Below, in pieces: positions 35,136 through 46,271 of a stretch of DNA of 64,000 nucleotides. The notes below the pieces were generated by a model. It was given only the letters and a program-made list of their open reading frames with translations. It did not search any database and was not told the origin of the DNA. The first letter of the stretch is position 1. The number at the start of each line of letters is the position of its first letter. Both the position numbers and the translations under genes were made by a program. The stretch comes from Enhygromyxa salina (GTDB lineage: Bacteria; Myxococcota_A; Polyangia; Nannocystales; Nannocystaceae), in contig NZ_JMCC02000099.1 of the NCBI RefSeq assembly GCF_000737335.2, positions 9,499-73,498 on the forward strand, in the 5' to 3' direction.

Positions 35136-36911
35136 ATGCGATGTTTGCCTCGAATTCGAGCCCTCACCGCGGTCGTAGCCCTGTTTGCGTGCTCGGATGA
35201 TGAGGAGCCACTGCCCATCGGACCATGCAACAGCGACGGTGATACTGCGGGGCCTGATGGCGAACCAATTGTTGAACCGTTCGACGTAACGCCCTTGGGC
35301 AGCAGGGATGGCGCAGACCCCAACGACGTGAGAGTGCCGAAGCCGATCGTAGACGCCGATTGGATCGCCACGAACGAGGGATACTACCGACCTGCAACTG
35401 CCGACGAGCAGCGCCGGGCGAGGTGGGATGCGCCGACCATCCTGGTCGCATTGCGGCAGCCTCCGTTGGCTGCAAATCCGGACGCACCCGCACTCACGAT
35501 ACCTGTGTGGCGAGACTCGGCCAACGTGCGCCGTCATACCAACATCGATCAGGTCTCGCTTCGCTTTCGAGTGCTGCAAGAGATGACGCTAGGAACCTTC
35601 GTGACCCACCGCAGTGTCACGCACGGAGCAATTCACGAGGCGAAGGTCCCCTTGTTCACCTACTTCGCAGGTGAGCAGACTGACTCCGACTCGCGCGCCG
35701 AGTTGCTGGCCTCCTCCGATGGGCAGATCCTGATCCGCGCCGACATCGGCGGGACCAGCGTGATCGCTACGGGCCCTCACAACAGCCTCGCCCTCGATCC
35801 GCCCGCGCCCGACGGCTACTACGTGCTCACCGTGCGCGTCGCCGAGGGGAACGTGGCGCGGCGGGGGCAGGAGCCCTTTGCATGTGAAAACGGCGCCTGC
35901 GACGATCCCGACGACCCGCTCGATGAATGCAACGACGGCATCGACAACGACGGTGATGGTCACGCAGACCTGTGCGATTGGAACTGTCTCCCACACGCGG
36001 ACTACCGCGCGGACGCGTTTCCGGAGGCACGGTCGAGGGTCGAAAGTGGTGAAACCTACGCGCTGATGGGGCACGGCTCGCTGTGCACACAGTATCCCGA
36101 CACGTGGGAGATCGAGCTCGCAGACTCGGCACTCCGCGCGGCCGAACTGCTCGACAGCTTGCGGCCCGATCTTGGCCGACCGATTCGCTTCAGAACGTTC
36201 TCCTGCTGGGTGTTCGATAACTGGGAGGCTTACAACGAGTGTCAGTTCGGTCCCTATCAGATCGTCGATGGTGAGCCTGTCTACGGTGCGCCGATATGTT
36301 CGCCAGGCATGGAAGACTATCCGTACGGCCCGACGGAGGCTGACCAGCTGTCGGCGTTCGACCAAGCCAATTTGTTCTTCGAGGAGGCGCTCCCGCGAGT
36401 TTGGGCAGACTTTGAGCTCAGCGCCGCGGCGCTTGGCGCCAGCGGCGAGCCCGTCAATGGGGTCGTCCTGTTGACCTCGGATCTCCGCACAGCCTGCAAA
36501 ATGTCGGAGTTCCCACAGTGCCCGCCCGTGGCAGGGATCGCTACGTTGCCCCATGGAGACCCGCAGCACCGAGGCACAGCGATCGTCACCGACCAACCCT
36601 ACATCGAGACCATGTGGACCACGTTGGCGCATGAGATCGGGCATACGATCGGGTTGGTTCACGACGACTACCCACAAGGTTTCATGAATCAGTTCTCGGG
36701 CGACGCTGCGGGGCTCGGTCTCTCCGTTGACGACGAGTATCCCAACCTCGACAACGCCACACGTTGGGAGTTTGGGCTAACAGGAAGCAAGGGAAAGGAC
36801 CCGCGCTCTCCTGGTTTCTACCTCTCGGGCTGCGAAGGGCCCGCCGAGTGTGCCCCGCTGGGAAAACCTGGTTGGTCTTGCGCGGCCAACGTTTTTTGCG
36901 AGGAGAACTGA
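35136..36911 (+). CDS. Secreted/lipid-anchored HExxHxxGxxH metalloprotease
   Basis: The 591-residue precursor has a short signal peptide ending ALFAC, possibly a lipobox. The catalytic zinc motif 'HEIGHTIGLVHDD' (about residue 498) is that of metzincin-type proteases. A Met-turn candidate follows (GFMNQF). A 'CNDGIDNDGDGHADLCDW' segment near residue 260 is an Asp/Asn-rich putative calcium-binding loop common in myxobacterial secreted proteins. Several Cys pairs suggest disulfides. The gene is separated by one base from the next lipoprotein gene, so they are cotranscribed. The substrate is unknown. Confidence 0.82.
   Translation: MRCLPRIRALTAVVALFACSDDEEPLPIGPCNSDGDTAGPDGEPIVEPFDVTPLGSRDGADPNDVRVPKPIVDADWIATNEGYYRPATADEQRRARWDAPTILVALRQPPLAANPDAPALTIPVWRDSANVRRHTNIDQVSLRFRVLQEMTLGTFVTHRSVTHGAIHEAKVPLFTYFAGEQTDSDSRAELLASSDGQILIRADIGGTSVIATGPHNSLALDPPAPDGYYVLTVRVAEGNVARRGQEPFACENGACDDPDDPLDECNDGIDNDGDGHADLCDWNCLPHADYRADAFPEARSRVESGETYALMGHGSLCTQYPDTWEIELADSALRAAELLDSLRPDLGRPIRFRTFSCWVFDNWEAYNECQFGPYQIVDGEPVYGAPICSPGMEDYPYGPTEADQLSAFDQANLFFEEALPRVWADFELSAAALGASGEPVNGVVLLTSDLRTACKMSEFPQCPPVAGIATLPHGDPQHRGTAIVTDQPYIETMWTTLAHEIGHTIGLVHDDYPQGFMNQFSGDAAGLGLSVDDEYPNLDNATRWEFGLTGSKGKDPRSPGFYLSGCEGPAECAPLGKPGWSCAANVFCEEN
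36900..36905 (+). promoter_or_regulatory. Strong ribosome site overlapping the protease end
   Basis: GAGGAG lies 7 bases before ATG 36913, just ahead of the protease stop. This fixes the start of the next gene and argues against the longer frame beginning at 36850. Confidence 0.75.
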
Positions 36912-36912
36912 G

Positions 36913-37422
36913 ATGTCGAAGAATCGGATGCCGACTCGGCTCACCACACCAGCTTGGCCACAGGCTGGTGTTATATTCGTTCTAGCTCTCCAATACGTCG
37001 GCGGTCTCGGCTGCACCCGCGCTCCGGTGACGTCACTCGACGAGGTGCTTCAGGAACTAGCAGCGTTGCGCAACGAGAACCGCGAAGTCAGCTGTGCCTG
37101 TCCGCATCAGGTCCTCGATGGCTCTGGCGATGTTTTCAAGAGCGAGATGGCGTGCCTCGCCGGCTCTGACCCAGTGCAGGATAGCGACCTGGCGTGCATC
37201 GAAGACGTGTTGGCCGGTTCGGGGCGCACGACCGAACAGCATCTCGCGCTCATCCAATGCTTCAATGACGAGATGTCAGCGGACATTGAGTGCAAGCGAG
37301 CGCACCTCGACTCTTGTGCCGATCAGCAATTCTCGCCCTGCTCGGATGACACCGACACCGACACTTGTGGAGGTGACTACTCCCAAGATACGTTGGAGGC
37401 GCTCTGGATTTGCACGTACTGA
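36913..37422 (+). CDS. Cysteine-rich lipoprotein, coupled to the protease
   Basis: The 169-residue precursor has an n-region MSKNRMPTRL, a hydrophobic core and the lipobox GGLGC. The mature part contains about ten cysteines in pairs (CACPH, CLAG, CIED, CFND, CKRAHLDSC, CSDDTDTDTCGG), suggesting a disulfide-rich fold. No domain is recognised. Close spacing to the protease suggests a shared function, perhaps as an inhibitor, chaperone or adhesion partner, but nothing in the sequence decides. Confidence 0.65.
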   Translation: MSKNRMPTRLTTPAWPQAGVIFVLALQYVGGLGCTRAPVTSLDEVLQELAALRNENREVSCACPHQVLDGSGDVFKSEMACLAGSDPVQDSDLACIEDVLAGSGRTTEQHLALIQCFNDEMSADIECKRAHLDSCADQQFSPCSDDTDTDTCGGDYSQDTLEALWICTY

Positions 37423-37511
37423 GTTCAGGTTCGCCCCCAGCGATTCGTGCCATAGTTTGCCACTCCGCCGTTAACGTGATCCGCTGCAGCTTGGCTTGGA
37501 CCAACATAGCG

Positions 37512-37736
37512 CATGCGCCGGACCTGGTGCGAGCCCGACGACTGCGCCGACGGTGCCGATGTTGGAACCCCGAAGGCCACACCACCGAGCCCGGCACCTG
37601 CGTCCCCTACTGCGACATCGAGGGTGCGATCGGCCCGACCTGCAAAGCCGCTTGCGTCCCTTGCAGCGCGACCGAGCGGGGCCTGTGCGTGAGCGGGTGC
37701 TCGGGCGAGGACTGCCACGTCGGCGCGTTTTGCTAG
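37512..37736 (+). pseudogene. Fragment of a cysteine-rich protein, probably frameshifted
   Basis: One frame starting at 37512 reads MRRTWCEPDDCADGADVG and then loses its character. Another frame in the same direction continues 'EPGTCVPYCDIEGAIGPTCK' and 'CVPCSATERGLCVSGCSGED', ending CHVGAFC at 37736. Joining them needs one frame change near 37565. This suggests a decayed Cys-rich lipoprotein domain behind the preceding gene. The call is inferential. Confidence 0.4.
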
Positions 37737-37781
37737 CGCTAGCCGATCTCACCGCCTGAACTTGTCGGCGAGCTGGGCGAG

Positions 37782-38272
37782 CTAGGCGAGTGGCGGCGGC
37801 GAGACGTGGGAGCGCGCCCTCCGGGCGTTCGTGGGTTGACGTCCGACGCCGAGCACGACGACGTGGTGCGCGGCGAGGCGGGGCGAGCCGAGCACCTCGT
37901 CGGTGGCGGCGGCGAGACCTTCGAGACGCTCGAGCTGGGGTCGGCCTCGCGGGGCGATCATGTGGGTCACCCCCTTGGGGAACAGGCGCTCGGTGACGAA
38001 GCCGCAATTCGGGACCACGTCGATGCGACGTTTGTACCGCTTGGTCTGGTCGTCGCTGATCGTGTCTCGATGGTCGCGCTGGGCCCGGGCGTAGATCTCT
38101 GCCCGCGCCTGGTGTCGCGCACGGTCTCGAACGACTTGTCGATCGCCGCCAGGACCTCGTCGACCTGCGGAGCGAGGGGGGCCGTCAGGGGATCGGCGCT
38201 GAGCCGGGCGACGAAGTAGACCAGTTGGTCGGTGTACGCGGCGTAGCCGTCATGTTCGCGTGGAAGCGCCAT
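37782..38272 (-). pseudogene. Hypothetical gene broken by a frameshift
   Basis: Reading from ATG 38272, one frame gives MALPREHDGYAAYTDQLVYF and continues sensibly to 'AAIDKSFETVRD'. Near 38110 the coding character jumps to another frame: 'HQARAEIYARAQRDHRDTIS', 'CGFVTERLFPKGVTHMIAPR', to a stop at 37782. The rejoined product would be about 163 residues with no recognised family. A single-base indel or sequencing error explains it. Confidence 0.55.
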
Positions 38273-38660
38273 GCAACCCAACCTGCACAGATCTGGCGGA
38301 CTTGAACATGAGTTCGCGCTCGTAGGTGGCCTGCGACGCGCCCCAAATCGCTCCCACCCCGTCTCCAGGTCGTGATGGGCCGCCCGATCCAGCCGATCCA
38401 GCGTCACAGCGGCGCGGTGGGCCAGCCGTCGCCACCGATCCAGCGTCGCAAGCTCGCCTTGGGTGTCCGGTCAGCCCCGATCCAGCGTCGCGAGGCCGCG
38501 ATCGCTCGAGTGAACGGGCATGCGCCGGGTCGCAGGGCCACGGCGCCCGCGCGCAGGTGCGTTGTTCGGCGTCGCGAGGCCGCGATCGCTCCCTACCCGC
38601 GGCTTTGACACGCCGCGGAGCCCGAATTCCACCCAATTCGGTCCCCCATCCTGGACCGCT
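38273..38660. other. Intergenic region with short direct repeats
   Basis: The phrase gcgtcgcgaggccgcgatcg occurs twice (about 38483 and 38569), and gatccagc/gatccagcgtc recurs several times between 38390 and 38490. Frames on both strands are open but biased and unlike proteins. No gene is supported. Confidence 0.5.
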
Positions 38661-40919
<2,259 letters not shown>

Positions 40920-40930
40920 CGGCTCACAAT

Positions 40931-41097
40931 CTGTTTTCAGCTCGGGCGAACTGTTTTCAGCTCGGGCGAGGGCTTCTCGCCCGCTTGCGGACGCTTTTGT
41001 AGACTGGTTCTCTGCGGGCAGCGAACTGTTTTCAGCTCGGGCGAGGGCTTCTCGCCCGCTTGCGGACGCTCTTGTAGACTGGTTCTCTGCGGGCAGC
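40931..41097. repeat. 75-bp direct repeat (two full copies) upstream of the S9A peptidase
   Basis: Copies at 40948-41022 and 41023-41097 differ at only one or two positions, and a partial copy of the first 17 bases lies just before (40931-40947). Each contains the hairpin-forming gggcgagggcttctcgccc. They lie in the leader of the peptidase gene and keep its frame open because 75 is divisible by three. Confidence 0.88.
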
Positions 41098-41130
41098 GAA
41101 CTCTGGGGACGAACCTTGTAACGCCGAGGG

Positions 41131-44100
41131 TCACTCGCGCGCAAGCGTACGCGCGGGCGCGACCAAGCGGATGAAGCCCTCGGGATCTTCGATGTCCTCG
41201 AGCTCGAAGTAGCCTGCAGCGTGCGCCGCATGTGCCGGACCTTCGCCCGTGTCACCAAGTAGCTGGGCTTGGCGCGCGCGGACGGCCGCGAGCTGCCCAC
41301 GCATGCCTTGGGCCTGAAATTGATCGGCAGCCTCGGCCCACGCTGTCTGGGCGCCCGCGGCGTCGCCCGTGAGCGACGCGAGCCCCGCCTCGATCACGGC
41401 CACGTGCCCGTGCAGCGTTGGGTTGCCTGCGGCGCGCAGCTTCGCGGCCCAGCGCCGCGCGCGACGAACATGGGGCCCGCCGCCCTCGTGAACGGCCGCC
41501 ATCAGGTGACAGCGACACAGCAGCTCGATCACGTTGTAGCGGGCGAGCAGATGCTCGGACAGGAACGTGCGCTTCATCTGCGCGAGCGTCTGAGTGGCCA
41601 GCTCGATCGCCTGCTCGTGCTCGCCCTCGTGGAGCAGAATCCGAACTTGGCCATAGAACGCCCACACGTCGCCAAACAAGTAGCGACCGGGCTTCCAATG
41701 ATCGAGGGCCGCCGTCAACACGCTGCGAGCCTGGGCTGGCTTGCCAGCGAGCACCAGCGCGACCGCCATGAATGACGACACCTCGACCATCTCTTGCATG
41801 TCGCCGCGCTCGCGGGCGCGCTCGGTCGTGCCCTTGGCCCGGGCCCAAAACTCGCGCAGGCGGCCCTGGCAAACGAGGGTCCACATGTGGTGGATCTGAG
41901 CGGTGCGGCGGTCCCACGCGGCCCCGGGCACGCCCTCGAGCCGCTCGATCACCTTGGTGTGCAGCTCGCCGCTGATCGGGTAGCGGCGCTCGAACCAGTG
42001 CAGGCTGGCTTCACACAGATCAATGAAGCCCTCGAGCTGCGGATCGCCAAGCTCGGCCGCGAGCTCGCGCGCCACCCCCATGTGCTGCTCGACCCGGCGC
42101 CAGTCGGCGCCCGCGACGTCGATCACACATTGGTACGCGAGCGCCCGGGCGACCCGGTAGGGCTCACCAGCGCGCAGCGACAGCCGCAGGTTGCGAAAGT
42201 TAAACAGCGCGCTCAGCAGCGTCTCTTGAGTGGACAGACCGTTGACGACCGCGAAGCAGGTGTCGATCTGATCGAGCAACCCAGGCTCGACCTCGGACGC
42301 CTCGCGCCGCACGAACGCGAACCCACGCACGCGCGCACGCGCCTGCTCCCACACCAGCGCCGAGACCGAGGCGACCGTGCCAGACGGGAGCTGCAGCGCG
42401 ACCGATCGCAACAGCGTGTCGAGCTGCGCGAGGCCTTCGTCGACGTGGCCGGTCTTGACCAGCTGATCGGCGGCCAGGCGTCGACACTCGCGGGCGCGCG
42501 CCGGATCGACCTGGACCGGGTTGTGCGGGTGGTCGGCCTCGTCGGCCAGCGCAAGCAACAGCTGGGCGGCCTCGTACCCCCGGCCCACGTTGATCAGCTG
42601 TTCCGCCAGGCCCATGCGCAGATCTGCGACCCGGTTGGGATCGGCGTCTTCGGGCAGCAACTCCAAGGTTGTCCGAAACAGCGCCACCGCGCGCAGGAAC
42701 GCCAGCGAGTTGGCCGCGAGCTCGGCTGCGCGCTCGTAGTAGTTGGCCGCGCGCGCACGATCACCGCCCCGCTCGAAGTGCTCGGCCAGCGCTTCTGGAT
42801 CGCAGGCAAAATGCTCGAGCGCGTCGGCCAGACGACGGTGCACGCTCCGCAGCGCGTCGGGCTCGAGCTCGCCAACCGCGACCTCGCGGATCCGGGCGTG
42901 GGCGGTCTCGAGGGTCCCGGGCGCCCCACCCTCGCCGCTGCGGGCGAGCAGCAGCTCGGCCTCGCGCAGACGGGGGAGCAGCGCCATCGGATCTTCGATC
43001 TCGCTGGCCCGAAACGCGACCCGGCGATCGACCGGGCCGCCCGCGACGGCGACGACCTCGAGCAAGCGCCGACTGTCCGCGTCCAGCTCGAGGATCCGGC
43101 GTACGACGATCTGGTCGAGCTCCTCTGTCGCGAAGTCGGACGAGCCCCCGTGGGTCAGCTGAACCAGCTGGCCGACGAAGAAGGGGTTGCCCTGGGCCCG
43201 CGAGGCCACGAACTCGGCCGTGACCGGATCGAAGTCGTCGCCCATGAGCGCGCGGGCCAGCTCTTGGGTCTCTTCTGGGTCCAGCGGGCCAATGAACAGC
43301 TCCTGGGTGTCCCGGTCGTCGACCGCGGTCGCGCTCGTCAGCTCTTGCAGCGCCTCGTTGCTGTCGATCTCGTCGCGGTAGGTCACCGCGACCAACATCG
43401 GAGGGGCGTCGGGGGGCGCGAGCAACGAGCTCAGCAGTCGCGCGCTGTCGACGTTGGCCCAGTGAAAGTCGTCGATGAACACGATCAGCGGCCGCCGCTT
43501 TGCGACCCCCGTGAACAGCTCGCGCAGCGACTCGAACGCACGCTCGCGCAGCTCGTGGGCGTCGAGGCCGCTGGTTCGCGTGCGATCGGCCCGCCACAGA
43601 TCGTCGAGCACCGGAAACAGCCGCGCGAGCGCGACCGGGTGCGCGGGCTCGAGCGCCAGCAGCGACTCGCGGGGGATCTGCCGCAGGTGGACCGAGAGCG
43701 CGTCGATCACTGGATCGAGGCCCTTGTAGGGCACCGACTCGCGCTCGAGGCAGCGACCCTTGAGCACCACCGCCTGCTCCCGATCCTGCACGCGGGCCAA
43801 GAACTCGCGGACCAGCGCCGACTTGCCGTAGCCGCTGGGCCCGCGCAGGTGGACCATGGCCGGACCCGCGCCCGCGCCCACCTTGACCCGGTCAAACGCC
43901 GAGTCGAGCAGCGCCAGCTCGCGCGTGCGGCCAACGAAGGGCGCCCGCGCCCGCACCATGCTGTCGTCGTCGGTCTCGAGCGAGCCCCACCCAACGCCCG
44001 ATCCGGTGTCGGTGCGCCCGTCCAAGATCGCCAGGATCTCGCGGGCGCTGGGTCGGTCTTCGGGCATGCGCGCGAGCATCCGGCGGCACAGCGCGGCGAG

Positions 44101-45006
44101 GTCCGGCGGGATGTCGGCGACGAACTCGTCGATCTCTGGCGGCTCGTACTCGCGCTTGGCGAACAACAGGTGGGTGAGGTTGCCCTGAAACGGCCGCCGC
44201 CCGCTCAGGCACTCGTAGAGCATGACCCCCACCGCGTACCAGTCTGCGGCTGGTCCCGCGCGCTCGAGCCCAGCCTGCTCGGGGCTCATGTACGCGGGCG
44301 TGCCCATGATCTGGTCGTCTGGGCTGTCTGGCTGCGCCTCCGAGTGATCCTGGACCAACCCAAAGTCGAGCACGACGACGCGGCCTTCGGTCGTGACCAA
44401 GACGTTGGAGGGCTTGAGATCGCGGTGAATGCAGCCGTGCTGGTGCAGGTGGCGGACACCCGCGACCAGCTGTCTCACCGCCCGACGCAGCCGCGCGAGG
44501 TTGGGCAGCTGGCCTTCTGGCGTTCGCCCGCGCACGTAGTCGTCGAAGCTGACCCCGTCGATCAGCTCCATCGTGAAGAAGCTGACCGAGTCCGGCAGCA
44601 CGACCAGCTCGCCGAGCGCGACCAAGTTCTCGTGGGCGACGCCCGCCAGCGCGCGGAACTCTTGCTTGAATCGATACAGCAGGCTCGCGCTGGTTCGCTC
44701 GAGGTACTTGAGCGCGACCAGCTCGCCAGCGTTGGCTCCGCTGATCCGCCGCGCCGCGAACACCTGACCCATGCCGCCAGCCCCGAGCTCGTGCTCGACC
44801 CGGAACTCACCAAGCCGATCGCCCGGGTGCACGGCCGGCCGATCAGCCAGGCCGCGCGCGACGATCGTGTCCATGCTCGTGTCGGTCTTGGGCTGGCCGT
44901 GCTCCGTCGCCAGATTGTCACCCGTGCGGGTGATCGACGAGGTGTCCAGGCGCAAGCCCGAGTCGGTGAGCTCCGGTAGGCCGTCGGCCGTGTCCGGGCC
45001 TTGCAT
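41131..45006 (-). CDS. Giant Ser/Thr kinase-AAA ATPase-TPR signalling protein
   Basis: The product of about 1291 residues has a kinase domain (about 65-330) with 'LGAGGMGQVF', 'VALKYL', 'IHRDLKPSNVLV', 'LDFGLVQ' and 'GTPAYMSPEQ'. It is followed by an AAA/NACHT-like ATPase with Walker A 'GPSGYGKSALVREF' (about 405) and Walker B-like 'PLIVFIDDFHW'. A long helical TPR-like tail continues to the end. This is the PknB-AAA-TPR layout common in myxobacteria, where the ATPase/TPR part senses or scaffolds. ATG 45006 is preferred over 45081. It is divergent from the tandem paralogues at 45140 and 46272. Confidence 0.9.
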   Translation of the reverse strand: MQGPDTADGLPELTDSGLRLDTSSITRTGDNLATEHGQPKTDTSMDTIVARGLADRPAVHPGDRLGEFRVEHELGAGGMGQVFAARRISGANAGELVALKYLERTSASLLYRFKQEFRALAGVAHENLVALGELVVLPDSVSFFTMELIDGVSFDDYVRGRTPEGQLPNLARLRRAVRQLVAGVRHLHQHGCIHRDLKPSNVLVTTEGRVVVLDFGLVQDHSEAQPDSPDDQIMGTPAYMSPEQAGLERAGPAADWYAVGVMLYECLSGRRPFQGNLTHLLFAKREYEPPEIDEFVADIPPDLAALCRRMLARMPEDRPSAREILAILDGRTDTGSGVGWGSLETDDDSMVRARAPFVGRTRELALLDSAFDRVKVGAGAGPAMVHLRGPSGYGKSALVREFLARVQDREQAVVLKGRCLERESVPYKGLDPVIDALSVHLRQIPRESLLALEPAHPVALARLFPVLDDLWRADRTRTSGLDAHELRERAFESLRELFTGVAKRRPLIVFIDDFHWANVDSARLLSSLLAPPDAPPMLVAVTYRDEIDSNEALQELTSATAVDDRDTQELFIGPLDPEETQELARALMGDDFDPVTAEFVASRAQGNPFFVGQLVQLTHGGSSDFATEELDQIVVRRILELDADSRRLLEVVAVAGGPVDRRVAFRASEIEDPMALLPRLREAELLLARSGEGGAPGTLETAHARIREVAVGELEPDALRSVHRRLADALEHFACDPEALAEHFERGGDRARAANYYERAAELAANSLAFLRAVALFRTTLELLPEDADPNRVADLRMGLAEQLINVGRGYEAAQLLLALADEADHPHNPVQVDPARARECRRLAADQLVKTGHVDEGLAQLDTLLRSVALQLPSGTVASVSALVWEQARARVRGFAFVRREASEVEPGLLDQIDTCFAVVNGLSTQETLLSALFNFRNLRLSLRAGEPYRVARALAYQCVIDVAGADWRRVEQHMGVARELAAELGDPQLEGFIDLCEASLHWFERRYPISGELHTKVIERLEGVPGAAWDRRTAQIHHMWTLVCQGRLREFWARAKGTTERARERGDMQEMVEVSSFMAVALVLAGKPAQARSVLTAALDHWKPGRYLFGDVWAFYGQVRILLHEGEHEQAIELATQTLAQMKRTFLSEHLLARYNVIELLCRCHLMAAVHEGGGPHVRRARRWAAKLRAAGNPTLHGHVAVIEAGLASLTGDAAGAQTAWAEAADQFQAQGMRGQLAAVRARQAQLLGDTGEGPAHAAHAAGYFELEDIEDPEGFIRLVAPARTLARE

Positions 45007-45139
45007 GGCCGAGAAGGTATCACGTGTCCCAGTGCTAGCGACTGACCCCGAGCGCGCCCCTTTCACGCGTGGCTCGCTCACCTTCCCCCCTGCGCGTGAG
45101 CCCCATCGCCTCCCGCGCGTCCCGTGATAGCGTCTCGCC

Positions 45140-46198
45140 GTGGCCAGCGACGATCACGAGCAGGGTGGACAAGGAGAGGATCTCGGGCAGCTCGTCGAGG
45201 AGCTCTTCAACGACATCGACAAGGTCCGCCGTCTGCTCAAGCGCGCGTTCCCGGGCACCCAGCCCGGCGAGGACGAGGTTCGAGCCAGGCGCGACAAGCT
45301 ACGCCGGGCCGAGGTCGAGCCGGGTCTCGAGCGGATGCACCAAGACGGCGAGCCCGACGATGCCGAGCGCGAAGCCGCCGAGCGACAAGAGAGCGCCCGC
45401 GGGCAGCACACGATCTACGCGGTCACCGCTCGCCACAACCGGACCAAGCCGTTCGCTTCCGACTGGGTCGGGCACACCCAGTCGGTGCGGGTGACGCTGC
45501 CGGCGACCCTGGCACAGGCCGAGCCGATCTGGACCCACCTCGGGGTCGTCAAGGCCGAGGACCACCTGATGTTCTCGGTCGCCGAGGTCGTCGCCGGCTA
45601 CACGGCGATGTTTGGATCCGAGCCCAAGGTCGCCCGCGTGGATCTGATCACCGGCGCGCGCCACTACGATCTGGATCGGTTCGCGCCGCTGTCGGTGTTC
45701 CTTGCTTACGAGCACGCCGACGACAAGCAGGCCGTGTTCTACGTGTACGAGAGCGGCAGCGCCCAGGGCAACCCGGCGGTGCTGTACTGGGCGCCAACCA
45801 TGGGCGCCAAGATCATCGCCCAAGCAGGCTTTCAGTTCACGCCCTTCTCCTGCGCCGAAGACTGGTACGCAGGCAAGCTGATCATGAACCGGGCGAAGAC
45901 CGAGCCGAGCGTGCTGTCGATCTCGATCTCGCAGGTCAAGGACGGGTCGCGCCACTACATCGATCTCACCGCGAGCTACGCGGTCGTCGAGCCCGGCAAG
46001 GTCGTGTGGCCCGTCGCCCACCAGATCCAGGCCGCGCTGCGGGTGTTTGCGATCGCCCAGGCCATGGGCTGCAAGCTCGACGTCTGGGAGTGGGGCCTGG
46101 GCCAGATCGGCCGCACCGCGTTCGACTGGATCGCCGAGCCTCCCCAGCGCGGCACCAGCCAAGGCTACTCGGGCTGCTCGCGGACGCCCGACACCTGA
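45140..46198 (+). CDS. Unrecognised protein, first of a tandem paralogous pair
   Basis: The 352-residue protein (GTG start) has a charged N-terminal 95 residues and a conserved C-terminal domain shared with the next gene. Shared phrases are 'TQSVRVTLP', 'VKAEDHLMFSV', 'ARVDLITG', 'FQFTPFSCAEDWYAGKLIM' and a final Cys-containing tail. No signal peptide or membrane helix is evident, so it is probably cytoplasmic. No known family was recognised. Its divergent position next to the kinase-AAA-TPR gene suggests a possible functional link, for example as substrate. Confidence 0.75.
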   Translation: MASDDHEQGGQGEDLGQLVEELFNDIDKVRRLLKRAFPGTQPGEDEVRARRDKLRRAEVEPGLERMHQDGEPDDAEREAAERQESARGQHTIYAVTARHNRTKPFASDWVGHTQSVRVTLPATLAQAEPIWTHLGVVKAEDHLMFSVAEVVAGYTAMFGSEPKVARVDLITGARHYDLDRFAPLSVFLAYEHADDKQAVFYVYESGSAQGNPAVLYWAPTMGAKIIAQAGFQFTPFSCAEDWYAGKLIMNRAKTEPSVLSISISQVKDGSRHYIDLTASYAVVEPGKVVWPVAHQIQAALRVFAIAQAMGCKLDVWEWGLGQIGRTAFDWIAEPPQRGTSQGYSGCSRTPDT

Positions 46199-46271
46199 GT
46201 CTCCGCTCGGGCAGGGCCGCTGATCATTCGTCCCGCGCATACACCTACAGGGCGCGGTGGTACGGTCGACC

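Noticed and set aside
41794..44979. A 1061-codon open frame on the plus strand
   Set aside because: It mirrors the kinase-AAA-TPR gene, which has clear kinase and Walker motifs; the antisense reading has none.
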